Under the pieces are notes generated by a model that ran no database searches, was not told the origin of the DNA, and saw only the letters and a program-made list of their open reading frames with translations. From contig JAPVLO010000519.1 of assembly GCA_027257055.1 (NCBI GenBank), positions 744,001-808,000 on the forward strand: a stretch of 64,000 nt of DNA, written 5' to 3'. This document shows, one piece after another, positions 10,131 to 21,204 of the stretch. The translations under genes were made by a program, and so were the position numbers. This DNA comes from Cephalopachus bancanus. Its lineage: Eukaryota > Chordata > Mammalia > Primates > Tarsiidae. Position 1 is the first letter of the stretch. The number at the start of each line of letters is the position of its first letter.

Positions 10131-11290
10131 TGGATTTCAAAATGAGGCCACAACTGTGAGTTTCTCTTAGAGAGTATACCAAGATAAAGAGAGTTTCCTC
10201 AGCACCCAGAGAAGAACAGATCCAGCAACATGCCCCATGAGTCTCCAAAGGAGTAATAATAACCACTTAGAGCAAAGCACAAGAAAATTCCACTGACCTG
10301 GGCAGGACTGGCCAGACTCTTACCTGGACCACCACAGTCCACCATAGCCTCTGGATACATTGGGGAAGATGAGTGACAGGAATTCAGGAGTTCTGTGTTC
10401 TTGCTATAAACTTTCAGGGCTCCCTGAGTCTTGTGGGGCCCTAGCATCTCATGGGAAATTTCCTTCCTCACAGCCTTTCTCTGCTGTGGATTGGTGCAGG
10501 AAAAAAGCCTTGAGCAGCACCAACCACCATTTTTCAGGAACTCAACCCCTGCAGGGTGGAGCAACTGCTTCCCAGTCAGCTTGGAGGTGAAGGACCCCGG
10601 GGGAAAACTCTGCTGCTGCAGACAGTTCCTTGCTGGGTGGGTTCCCTGCAAACACCTGAGGCCCTGAGGCCAGCTGCACCTTGACATTTAGATAAAAGAT
10701 TGCCTGAGGCCAAGACAAGAGCTGGATAGGATGCATTGCCATAGCAACCTCTCAGGCCACTTTTCTACACTTTTGGGACTGCTCAACACAGCAGCATTAC
10801 TCCAGTTGCCTGGAACTCCCTCCTATTTCCCACTGGGGCAGCTGAGAGTGCACACTTGTTGGGTGGTTTGTCATCTTTACCCTGCACTACCGTAGAAGGC
10901 TCACAACAGTCAGTAAACTTGAAAAATACCCAGATTCCCACAATTGACCTAGGCTAGTTGGGCACTTACTCAAAGCAACAATCACCTAGAATAAACCATA
11001 CAGCCACTGTTGTAGCTGGCTTTCTATCACAAGCACCACCTCCTGACTGGAAGTCAGCGGTACAGCCAACCACATCAGGTACAGTACTTCACCTTTGGGG
11101 AAGACCAGATCCCAAGTACCAACTATAATAACAACACTTTCCAAATCACTCCAACCACTCATGATGCCATGAACCAGTGCAGGTATACAAGCACAGGGCT
11201 GTTACATCTGGCAACTGAGAAAGTCACCTCATTAAGTCTATATATAACCAAGGAAATCCTATAGTGCCTGTTAGCTCCCTGATAACCTCA
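10131..11290 (+). promoter_or_regulatory. L1-C 5' UTR
   Basis: GC-richer leader of L1-C, ending near the ORF1 region. It gives a 162-codon minus-strand open frame (10199-10687) and shorter plus-strand frames that match nothing I know. I read them as chance frames in a 5' UTR of higher GC. Confidence 0.6.
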
Positions 11291-11389
11291 ATAAAAAGAT
11301 ATTGTCTAACTAAATGAGAAGGAATTAGAAAAGTAATTCTGACAACATGAAAAAACAGAGTTCTCCAACACCCTCAAAGACCACACAAT

Positions 11390-12270
11390 TTCTTCAACAA
11401 TGAATCCTAGTCAAAATAAAATTGTTGAAATTCCAGATCTAGAATTCAAAAGGTTGATGATAAAATTGGTTTAGGAACTTCAGGAGAAAGTTGAAAATCA
11501 TTATAAAGAAATTGAAAAAAAAAAAAACTATTCAGGACATGGAAAAAAATCTCTCAATATATAGATACCTTTAAAAAAAAACTAAAATTCTGGAAATGAA
11601 ATAAGCATGTAGGAAAGTACAAAATGAAATGGAAAGTTTAGATAATAGATTGGAACAAGCAGAAGAAATATCAGAACTTGAAGACAATGCTTTTGAATTA
11701 ACCCATTCAAACAACATCAACAACAAAATCAAGGGAACAGAACAAAGTCTCCAGGAAATGTGGGATATGTAAAATGTCCAAACCTAAACATCATAGATGT
11801 TCTCAAGGAAGAAGAGAAAGTAATAGGTTTGGAAAACCTATTTGAGGGAATAATAGAAGAAAAATTTCCCAGCCTTGCCACAGATCTAAACATTCAGATA
11901 CAAAAGAAGCACACAAAGCACCCATGAGATTCATTACACAAAGGTTATCCCAAGGCATAAAATCATCTGGATATGCAAAGTTAATGTGAAGGAAAGTATT
12001 TTAAGAGATGTGAGACAAAAACATTTAATAACTTACAAAGCTAAACTCAGGCTAACAGCAGACTTGTCAGAAGAAACCCTATAGACCAGAAGGGATTGAG
12101 GCCCCATCTTCAATATCCTCAAACAGAATAACTGTTAGATAAAAAAAAAATTGGTATCTCACAAAACTAAGATTCATAAATGAAGGATAATGAAGTCCTT
12201 CACAGAGAAGCAAACACTGAGGGAATTTGTAAGCACTAGATTGTCTCTACAAAAAAAAATTTCAAAGGAG
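11390..12270 (+). pseudogene. L1-C ORF1 remnant
   Basis: Heavily decayed ORF1p-like sequence. Recognisable parts: the coiled-coil end ('QAEEISELEDNAFEL' at about 11655-11710), the RRM entry ('NIIDVLKEEE'), 'IIEEKFP' and the C-terminal 'RLTADLSEET' block at about 12045-12080. Many stops; no frame over 60 codons survives. Confidence 0.7.
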
Positions 12271-12869
12271 TCCTAAATACTGAAACAAAAGGTTGAAATA
12301 CACCAGTAGAAAATGTTGGAAATCTTATAGTTGACAGCCTTTATGGAACACAAACACAATTGAGAAAATAAATAACAAAGTAACCAGAAAACAACCAACA
12401 TGATGAATACAGCAGCACCTTGTATATTATTATTAACTCTGAATGTAAATAGTCTCAATGCCCAACTAAAATATATATAGACTGGCAGAATGTATAAAAA
12501 TCATACATCCCAAATATCTGCTACCTTCAAGAGACCCACTTAACTCACAAAGACTCCTATAGACTCAAAATAAAGGAGTGGAAAAAAATATTCCACACAA
12601 ACAGAAACCAAAAACGAGAAGGAGTAAAGGCATTCTCATATCAGATAAAGTAGACTTTAAATCCACAGCAGTAAAAACAGACAAAGACGGCTATTATATA
12701 ATGATAAAGGGATCAATCCAATGAGAAAACATAACAGTTTTAAATATGTTTGTTCCTAACATCAGAGCCCCCAGGTTTATAAAAAAAAGTTCTACTAGAC
12801 CTAAAAAAAGAGATGGACAGTGATACAATAATAGTGGGAGGCGTCAGCATTCCACTAACAGAAATAGAT

Positions 12870-13195
12870 CTTCAATGCATGAAATCAACAGGGAAACATT
12901 GGCATTAAACAGGACTCTAGAGGAAATGGAACTATCAGATATCTATAGAACATTCCATCCTAGAACTACTGAATATAATTTTTTTTATTAGCACATGGAA
13001 TGTTCTCCAAGATCGATCATAATATAGGCCACAAATCAACTCTCAAAATTTTCAAAAAATTGAAATAATATCAATCAACAATTCAGACTATAGTGGAATA
13101 AAATTGGAAATTAACTCCAAGAGAAAGTTCTGAAACATGGAAGTTAAACAATTGACTCTTGAATGATTTGGGGGTCAACAATGAAATCAAGATGG
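12870..13195 (+). repeat. Internal direct repeat in L1-C, first copy
   Basis: L1 ORF2 segment from 'gactctagaggaaatggaa' to 'aacaatgaaatcaag', repeated in direct orientation at 13780-14100 with many differences. The second copy joins directly to the later ORF2 block beginning 'gcaggacctgatg'. Confidence 0.8.
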
Positions 13196-13779
13196 AAATT
13201 TTAAAATTCTTTTAAATGAATGACAACAATGAAGCAAGTTATCAAAACCTCTGGAACACAGCTAAATCTGGGCTCTGAGGAAAATTTATAGCATTTAAGG
13301 CCTACATTAATAAGACTGAAAGATCGCATATTGAAAAAAAAAAACCAAGCAAACCAAATTCAAAGCTAGAAGATGAAAAAAATATGATGAGGATCAGAGA
13401 AGAACTAAGTGAAATTGAAATTAAAAAAATACAAGGGATAAATGAAACAAAAAATTTGGTTTTTTGAAAAGATAAAATTGACTATTCACTAGATTAAGAA
13501 ACAAAGAGAGAAAACTGAAATTAGCTCAACTAGAAAAAAGAGAAAAATAAATATTACAACTGATATGATGGAAATTCAGAAGATCATTCTAGACTATTGT
13601 TAACACCTTTCTGCAAACAAACTAGACAACAATCTAGAGGAAATGGATAAATTTTTGGAAACATACAATCTCCAATCTTGAATCAAGAAGAAATAGATAT
13701 CCAGAACAGATCAATAATTAATAGTGAGATTGAAACAGTAATTAGAAGTCTCCCAAGAAAGGAAGAAAACATTGGAGTC

Positions 13780-14100
13780 AACAAGGAGACATTGGAGATA
13801 AATAAGACTCTAGAGGAAATGGAACTAACATATCTACAGAACATTCCATCCTAAAAACTACTGAATACATTTTTTTCTTATTAGCACATGGGACATTCTC
13901 CAAGATAGACCATAGTATAGGCCACAAATCAAATTCCAAAAATTTCCAAAAATCAAAATAATGCCAAGCACCATTTCAGACCACAGTGGAATAAAACTGG
14001 AAATTAACTCCAAGAGAAATTCATGAAACCAATTAAAGACATGTCAGTTAAACAATTGGCTCTTGAATAATTTGGGGGTCAACAATGAAATCAAGGTGGA
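13780..14100 (+). repeat. Internal direct repeat in L1-C, second copy
   Basis: Second, diverged copy of the 12870-13195 segment, lying out of order between two ORF2 parts that should be adjacent. It suggests an extra L1 fragment inserted or a recombination between two L1s. Confidence 0.8.
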
Positions 14101-16093
14101 GCAGGACCTGATGTATTTACAGCTGAATTCTACCAGACCTTCAAAGAAGAACTGATAGCAATTTTACTGAAACTATTTCACAAGATTGAAGAGAATGAGT
14201 CCTCCCCAACACAATCTATGTGGCCAGTATCATTCTGATACCCAAACCAGGAAAATACATAACAAAAAAAGAAAACCACGGATCAATATTACTTACAAAT
14301 ATAGATGCAAATATCCTCAACAAAATATTAGCAAGCAGATTTCAACAGCTCATTTAAAAAAATAATACACCATGAGCAAGTAGGTTTTTTCCCAGGGATG
14401 CAAGGCTGGTTCAACATAACAAAAGTCAATAAACAGAATTAAAACCAACAATCATATGATTATGTCAACAGATACAGAGAAAGCATTTGATAAAGTCCAG
14501 TATCCCTTCAAGATAAAAGCTCTCAGAAAAATAAGCATAGAGGGAACATTTCTCAAAATAATGAATGCTATATACAAAAAAGCCCCACGGCTTATATTAT
14601 CCTGAATGGAGAAAAGTTGAACATTTTTCCCCTCAGAAATGGAACAAGGTAAGGGTGTACACTTTCACCATTACCATTCAACATAGTAATGATAGTCCTA
14701 GCCAGAGAAATCAGGCAGAAAAAGTGTATCCAAATTGGAAAAGAAGAAATCAAACTATCTCTGTATGCCAATAATATGATCTCATATGTATAGAACCCTA
14801 AAGACTCCTTCAAATGACTCCTTGAATAAAAAATGAATTCAATGAAGTTTCAGGATACAAAATCAGCACACACAAATCAGTAACACTGCTATACACCAAT
14901 AGCAACCAAGCTGAAAAGCAAATCAAGAACTCAATTCCATTTAAAATAGCAGCCAAAAATCTAAAATATCTAGGAATAAATCTAAACAAGGAAATATAAG
15001 ATCACTACATGGAGAACTACAAAACTTTTGATTAAAGCAATTGCAGGGGACACAAACAAATGGAGAAACATCCCATGCCCATGGATTTAGAAAATAAAAA
15101 CATTATTCAAATGAACATATCTCCCAAAGTAATCTACAGATACAATTCAATCCCTATCAAACTACCAATGTCATTTTTCACAGAATTAGAAAAATAGTTC
15201 TTATCTCTATGGCATGGGCACTTGGGGTCTTTGATCAGGAATTGATTGCCAGTTTCAATTTATATAAGGGTGTCTCCCACATTTTCTAAGGTTCTTATAG
15301 TTTGAGGTTTTTTGTTTAGACCTTTGATTCATTTAGAGTTGATTTTTGTGTATGGGGATAGGTAGGGGATCTTATTTTAACTTTTGCATGTGGTCAGCCA
15401 GTTTTCACAGCACCACTGACTGAATAGGTTCTCCTCTTCCCAGTGGTTGTTGGTGGAGGCTTTGTCAAAGATGAGTTGGTTGAAAAACAGGTTTTGCTTC
15501 TGGAATCTCCATCCTGTTCTATTGGTCTATATGCCTGTGCTTGAACCAATACAAGGCTGTTTTGATTATTGTAGCTTTATTATAAAGTCAAGTCTAGGAG
15601 TATGATACCTCTGCTTTGTGGTGTTTTTTTGTTTGTTTTTTTGCTGAGGATTGTTTGGCTATTCAGTTGGTTTATGTTTCCATATGAATTCCTGTATGGT
15701 TTTTTCCAGGTCTGAGAAGAATGCGGATGGTAATATAATAGGTATTGAGTTAAATCTGTAGATTGCCTTGGGTAGGATGGACATCTTAACAATGTTGATT
15801 CTTCCAATCCATGAGCATGGAATATTTTTCCATTTGTTTGCACCATCTTTGATTTCTTTGAGCAGTGTTTTGTAGTTTTTGTTATAAATTGTCTTTCATG
15901 TCTCTAGTTAGGAAGATGCCAAGGTATTTCAATTTTTTGTGGCTATTATGAATGGGATTGTGCTTTTTATTTGAGTGTCTCTTTGTTTATTATTGGTTTA
16001 GGAATGTGACTGTCTTTTTCACATTTATTTTATGCCCTGAGAATTTGTCAAAGTCCTTTATCAGTGTAAGGAGGATTTTGGCAAATTATCTTG

Positions 16094-16465
16094 TTAACCC
16101 AAGAGGTATAGAATCATGTTGTCTGCAAAGAGGGATAGCATGACTTTCTCTTTTCCTATTTGGATACCCCTGATTTCCTTCTCTTGTCTGATTGCTCTAG
16201 CTAGGACTTCCAACACTGTGTTGAACAGGAGGGGTGAGAGTGGGCGTCCTTGTCCTATTCTGGTTTTCAGGTGAAATGGTTCAAAATTCTGTCTGTTTAG
16301 CAGTATGTTGACTGTGGGTTTCTCATAGTTGGCTCTTACTATTTTGAGGTATATTCCATCTGTGCCTAGATGTTCGAGGGTTTTTATTATGAAGGGGCCA
16401 TAAGAGATAAGATAGACAAATGGGACCTCATTAAACTGACAAACTTCTGCAAAGTCAAAAAACAA
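16094..16465 (-). pseudogene. Twin-primed L1 ORF2 fragment (inverted part)
   Basis: Longest open piece of the inverted segment (123 codons), crossing the inversion junction at 16386 at its start. It holds RT blocks '[17 protein letters not shown]', '[18 protein letters not shown]' and the catalytic motif mutated to 'FADN' instead of 'FADD', so it could not be active. Confidence 0.8.
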
Positions 16466-16661
16466 TCAAGTGAGCAGGGAGACAGTCCACAGACTGGGAA
16501 AACATATTTTCCAACTGTATGTTTGACAAAGGCCTAACATCTAGGATCTACAAAGAACTCAAACATGCTGAAAAGAAAAAAGCAAACAGCCCTATTACAA
16601 AGTGGTCAAAAGATATGAATAGCGCTTCTCAGAAGAACACATACAAGCAGTCAACAGGTAC

Positions 16662-16868
16662 ATGAAAAAATACTCAGCCTCACTAGTCACCAAAGAAATG
16701 CAAATTAAAACCTCACTGAGATACCACAGAACACCAGTCAGAATGGCCATCATCAATAACTCAAAAAACAACAGATGCTGGAGAGGATGCGGGGAAAAGG
16801 AAACATTTCTACACTGTTGGTGGGAGTGTAAATCAGTACAACCTCTGTGGAAAACAATTGATTCCTAA
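16662..16868 (+). pseudogene. Twin-primed L1 ORF2 C-terminal domain
   Basis: 68-codon open piece with the L1 Cys-rich C-terminus: '[19 protein letters not shown]', a C-x3-C-x7-H-x4-C arrangement. Preceded by '[11 protein letters not shown]'. Part of the sense segment of the twin-primed element. Confidence 0.85.
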
Positions 16869-17844
16869 ACGATCTAAAAACTGACCTTCCATATGACCCC
16901 ACAATCCCCCTACTGGGAATATATCTGAAGGAACTCAAATCACTCTAAGAAAAAGATACCTGCACACGCATGTTTATTGCAGCATTATTCACAATATCAA
17001 AAACATGGAACCCACCCTGTTGCCCATCTAAATAGGACTGTATAAAAATGTGGTACATCTTGTACAATGGAATATTATGCAGTCATAAAGAACGACAAAA
17101 TTATGAACTTCACAGCAATTTGGATGGACTTAGAGGCTATAATACTGAATGGTCTATCACAGAAAAAATGGACTGAGTATCACATGTTCTCACACATAAG
17201 CGGACCTTGAACAATTATCATAATACTAAAAGAAAAGGATTGGAAGTAGTGGGAAACTGCCAGGGGAGGGGGTGTGAAATTGGCAGTAGTGGGAAACTGC
17301 CTTGGTGGGGAAGGACACTTCATCAACAAAGGTATCGGCATAATAAACACTTGTGTACCTAACCCTGAATTGTACCCCACATCCTTAAAATAAAATATTT
17401 TTTAAAAAACAAATAAGTTAAATAGAGGAACAACTTAAATGTATTTCATTTCAATACTCTAAAAAATAATAATTCTTAAAATTCATATGGATCCAAAAAT
17501 GAGCCAGTATAGCCAAAGCAATCCTAAGTGTAAAGAACAAAGCTGGAAGCATCACATTACCTGACTTCAAATTACAAGGCTGTAGCAACCAAAACAGTGT
17601 GGTACTGGTATAAGAGCAGACACATGGAACAGTGGAACAGAATAGAGAATCCAGAAATAAATCCAAATAACCACAACCAACTGATCTTTGATAAAGCAGA
17701 TAAAAACATACACTGGACAATGGATATCCTCTTCAACAAATGGTGCTGGGAAAACTGGATAGATACATGCTGAAAAATGATACTTGATCTTTATCTTTCC
17801 ACATATACAAAAGTGAACTCAAAATAGATTTAAAATATTTTATA

Positions 17845-17954
17845 GGCTCTCAAGCTCGAGCCGCTGCGTCGGTTTCGGTTTGTGAGCCCAGACTCGAGCC
17901 TGAATAAAGACCCTCATGTGTTTGCATCGGAAAAAAAAAAAATAATAAAAAAAA
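17845..17954 (+). mobile_element. Retroposed ERV LTR transcript end, 86 bp plus A tail
   Basis: GC-rich 86-bp body (17845-17930) unlike the AT-rich L1 around it. It has 'aataaa' at about 17903 and poly(A) starting about 23 nt later, at 17931. The ending 'gtgtttgcatcgg' resembles the R-region end of class I (gamma-like) endogenous retrovirus LTRs. A perfect 14-bp duplication 'taaaatattttata' flanks it at 17831-17844 and 17955-17968. The A tail plus duplication mean it was inserted as a polyadenylated RNA copy by L1 machinery, not as an LTR element. Confidence 0.75.
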
Positions 17955-18282
17955 TAAAATATTTTATAATAAATGTCAGACCTAAAACAATAAAAATCCT
18001 AGAAGACCACTTAGGAAAAACTCTTATGGACATTGGCCTAGACAAATAATTTATGGCTAAAAGCCCAAAGGTGAATGCAACTAAAACAAAAATAAGTAAG
18101 TTTAACTTAAACTAAAAAGCTTCTGCACAGTAAAACAAATAACAGAGAAAATAGGCAACCTACAGAATGCGGGAAGATATTCGCAAACTATACATCTGAC
18201 AAAGGTCTCATATCCAGAATCTACAAATAACTCAAACAAATCAGCAAGAAAAAAGCAAATAACCCCATAAAAAGAGGGTGAT

Positions 18283-18420
18283 GCCTGGAGATTAATCCAG
18301 CTTATTGCATGCATTAGTAATTTTCCTTTTATCGATGAGTGGTATTTCATGGGATAGATATATAACAGTTTGACCATTAATCTATTGAAGGATATCTGGA
18401 CCACTTCCAAATTTGTATAT
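18283..18420 (-). mobile_element. Short inverted L1 scrap inside L1-C
   Basis: About 138 bp that reads as minus-strand L1 3' sequence ('gtttgaccattaatctattg' as seen on the plus strand), placed in plus-strand L1-C where the 'aaaggacatgaa' block should be. No tail and no clear duplication. Confidence 0.6.
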
Positions 18421-18803
18421 CTTAAAAGGAGATAAACAAATGGCCAACAAGCATACAAAAAAATGCTCACCATCTCTCATAATCAGAGAAATGCAAATTA
18501 AAACCACAATGAAATACCCCCTTACACCAGTCAGAATGACTGTTATTAAAAAATCAATAAACATTAGATGCTGGTGAAACGTGGAGAAAAGGGAACACAC
18601 ACACTTTTGGTGGAGATGTAAATTAGTACAATTTCTATGGAAAGTGGTAGGGAGATTATGTAAAGGACTAAAAGTAGATCTACCCTTTGATCCAGCAATC
18701 CCACTGTTAGGTACGTACCCTAGGGAACAAAAGTTGTTATATAACAAAGACACCCACAAATGCATGTTCATTGCAGCACAATTCACAATTGAAAACATGT
18801 GGA

Positions 18804-19108
18804 GCTGGGCTCCGTGGCTCAGTCTGTAATCCCAGCGCTTTGGGAGGCTGAGGTGAGTGGATTGCCTGAGACTGAGGGTTCAAGACCTGCCTGGGCAACT
18901 TGGCGAGAACTCATCTCTACAATAAATCAAAAATTAGCTGGGTGTGGTAGTGTGCACCTGTAGTTCCAGCTACTTGGAAGGCTGAGGCAGAATGATCGCC
19001 GAAGACCAGCAGTTCGAGGCTGCGGTGGCCAGGAGCATGCCACTGCACTCCAGTCTGGGCGACAGAGTGAGACTCCAACTCACACAAAAAAAAAAAAAAG
19101 AAAGAAAG
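18804..19108 (+). mobile_element. Alu (tarsier-like type), dimeric
   Basis: Full dimer, flanked by 'gaaaacatgtgga' (18791-18803) and 'gaaaacatatgga' (19109-19121), one mismatch. Inserted in the 3' part of L1-C. A-rich tail with a few G's. Confidence 0.92.
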
Positions 19109-19579
19109 GAAAACATATGGAATCAACCTAAATGTCCATCAGCTGACCAGTGGATAATAAAAATGTATATATATATACCCTGGAATACTATGCAGCCATA
19201 AGAAAGAATGAAACCATGTCCTTTGCAGCAACATGGATGCAGCTGGAGATCATCATCCTAAGTAAACTGACTGAGAAATAGAAAACCAAACACTACATGT
19301 TCTCACTTATATGTGAGAGCTAAACAGTCACAAAGGTGGAAATAATGGACACTGGGTCCACCAATGAGGGGGAGGGGCGAGGGAGGTTAGGATTCAGAAA
19401 TTACTTATGGGGCGCAATGTTATCTGGGTAATGGGCCTCCTGAGATCCAATCCTTACTACTGCACAATATCTGCATGTAACAAATAAGCATGTGCACCCC
19501 CTGAATCAAAATTTTTTTAAAAAATCTTGCTGATATTTTGCTAAATTAAAAATATAAAAAATACATTTCTAAGGGCACA

Positions 19580-20236
19580 TCTGCCTTTGATAGTGATTTC
19601 TCTGATGGATCTAGGAAAAGTAATTTGAAAACCTCTGGAAAGTCTTCATCATTCTAGTGGCTGTTAAGAACATTTGTGACTCATGGTAAGAGGTCAACAT
19701 ATTAACATTAAAAGAAGTTTGGAAGAGATTGATTCTAACACTCATGGAGGACTTTGAGGGGTTCAAAGCATTAGTGGAGAAAGTACCTGCAGGTGTGGTA
19801 AAAAAAAAAAAAAGCAACAGAACTAGAATTAGAAATAGAATCTTAACATGTGACTGAATTTCTGCTATCTCCTGATCAAAGTTTAACTTTGATGAAGAAT
19901 TGCTTCATATAGATGTGCAGAAAAATTTGTTTCTTGAGTTAGAAACTACCTCTGCCAAAAATTATGTGGATATTGTTGAAATGACAGCAAAGGATTCAGA
20001 CTATTACATAAACTTAATTGGTAAAGCAGCTGCAGGTTTTGAGAGGACTGACTCCAATTTTGAAAGAAGTTCTGCTGTGGGTAAAATGCTATTAAACAGC
20101 ATTGTATGCCATAGAGACATTTTTTATGAAAGAGTTCATCAATGTGGCAAACGTCATTGCTATCTTATTTTTAAAAATTGCCACAGCAAGCCCAGCCTTC
20201 AAAAACTACTATGCTATGTCAGCAGCCATCAACAAT
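19580..20236 (+). pseudogene. Tigger1 transposase C-terminal remnant, copy 2
   Basis: C-terminal part of the pogo-type transposase. Longest open piece 19900-20238 (112 codons): '[21 protein letters not shown]' region, then '[16 protein letters not shown]', '[13 protein letters not shown]' and 'SLQKLL'. The upstream part in other frames includes a 'DSDFSDGS'-like block. Together with 9662-10130, which includes a 'MEIYKEIN' block, this is the later half of the protein. Frameshifts and stops; no activity expected. Confidence 0.8.
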
Positions 20237-20362
20237 AAGGCATGACCCACTAACAGCAGCAAGATTATGACTTATGTGTGACTCACTTTATTGCAATAGT
20301 CACTTTATTAATGCAGTCTGGAACTGAGCACAGAATATTCTTGATGTATACATGCATACTTA

Positions 20363-20515
20363 GGGGAGAAGATGGGTCATATGATAGTCCGATCAAAAGG
20401 ATTATTCAAACCTTAAATGGCTGGTTTCAAGTGGAGTGATTTTTCTAGCATAGTACTGCTTCTGCTATTTTCCAATTCATTTACACAATGTATGCCGAAG
20501 GCACACTCATTATAC
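20363..20515. other. Unassigned short intergenic sequence
   Basis: Between the 3' end of Tigger1 copy 2 and an old L1 tail. Nothing recognised. Confidence 0.5.
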
Positions 20516-21200
20516 GTGTGTAAGTTAAACTTTATTTTAAACATTTTTCTTGATACACAATACTTATACATATTTATAGGGAACATGTGATATTTTGTTG
20601 CATGCAAAGAATGTGTAATGATGAACTCAGTGTATTTAGGATATCATCACCTTGTGCAGTTATAATTTCTATGGGTCAGGAACATTTTAAGACCTCTCAG
20701 CTATTTAGAAATATATGATACATTGTTAACTGTAGTCACTCTGCTATCATACATTGGAACTTATTTCTTCTAACAATATATTTGTACTCAGTTACTAACC
20801 TCTTTTCATTTCCCTCCCATGCAAACATCCCCCTCTGAGCCTCTGATATCTATCATTCTACTATCTGCCTCCATTAGATTAATCTTTTAGCTCCAACATA
20901 TGAATGAGAACATGTGGCATTTATCTTTCTGTACCTGACTTATTTCACTTTACATAAAGACCTCCAATTCCATCCATGTTATTGCAAATGACATGATTTT
21001 GTTTTTTAATACCAAATAGTATTCCATTGTGTATGTATACAATTTTCTTTATCAGTTGATCTGTTGATGTATGCTTAGATGGATTCCATATTTTTGTTAT
21101 TGTGAATAGTGCTGCAATAAACATATGGGTATACTGATTTTTTTTCCTTTGGATAAATACCCAGTACTGGGATTACTGGACTATGTGGCAGTTCTACTTT
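20516..21200 (-). mobile_element. L1-D1: old L1 3' end
   Basis: Minus-strand L1 3' UTR and ORF2 end, with reversed landmarks 'attccattgtgtatgtata' and 'gtgctgcaataaacatatgg'. 5'-truncated. A second, similar tail follows directly, so these are two separate old insertions in the same orientation. Confidence 0.8.
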
Positions 21201-21204
21201 TATT

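Larger units (their letters stand above)
15195..17460 (+). mobile_element. Twin-primed L1 inside L1-C
   Basis: A 5'-inverted L1: 15200-16386 is minus-strand ORF2 and 16387-17400 is plus-strand ORF2 end plus 3' UTR with an A-rich tail. The inner junction joins 'ttattatgaagg' (inverted part) to 'ggccataagagataag' (sense part). The L1 position at the far left of the inverted part ('ttatctctatggc', reverse) is the same place where the sense part starts, as twin priming predicts. About 50 bp of non-L1 sequence follows the tail (17407-17459). Confidence 0.85.
12420..19215 (+). pseudogene. L1-C ORF2 remnant
   Basis: Decayed endonuclease-RT frame in five pieces separated by the nested insertions. 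Recognisable blocks: the endonuclease around 12420-13140, the RT core at about 14190-14780 with the YXDD-type motif degraded to 'YANN' ('tatgccaataat', 14763-14774), and the Cys-rich C-terminus near 18560-18660. It contains an extra 320-bp L1 segment (13780-14100) that repeats 12870-13195. No function. Confidence 0.75.
10131..19553 (+). mobile_element. L1-C: old L1 with nested insertions
   Basis: Plus-strand L1 inserted in Tigger1 copy 2. Its own sequence is at 10131-15194, 17461-17830, 17969-18280, 18420-18803 and 19109-19553. Order: 5' UTR (10131-11290), ORF1 (11390-12270), ORF2 (12420-19215) and a 3' UTR with 'gtgcaccccctgaatc' before an A-rich end. Interrupted by a twin-primed L1, an LTR-transcript retrocopy, an inverted L1 scrap and an Alu. 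More diverged than L1-G/H, consistent with greater age. Confidence 0.85.
9662..20362 (+). mobile_element. Tigger1-like transposon, copy 2, split by L1-C
   Basis: The Tigger1 parts are 9662-10130 and 19555-20362; everything between is the L1-C insertion. The right part runs to the element's 3' end ('gactcactttattgcaa', then a degenerate inverted repeat). The 5' part is missing upstream of the mariner at 9087-9661. The flanks of L1-C carry an A-rich duplication: 'aaaaatacatctt' at 10118-10130 and 'aaaaaatacattt' near 19556-19568. Confidence 0.8.

Noticed and set aside
10199..10687. 162-codon minus-strand frame
   Set aside because: Antisense to the GC-richer L1-C 5' UTR; no recognisable domain.
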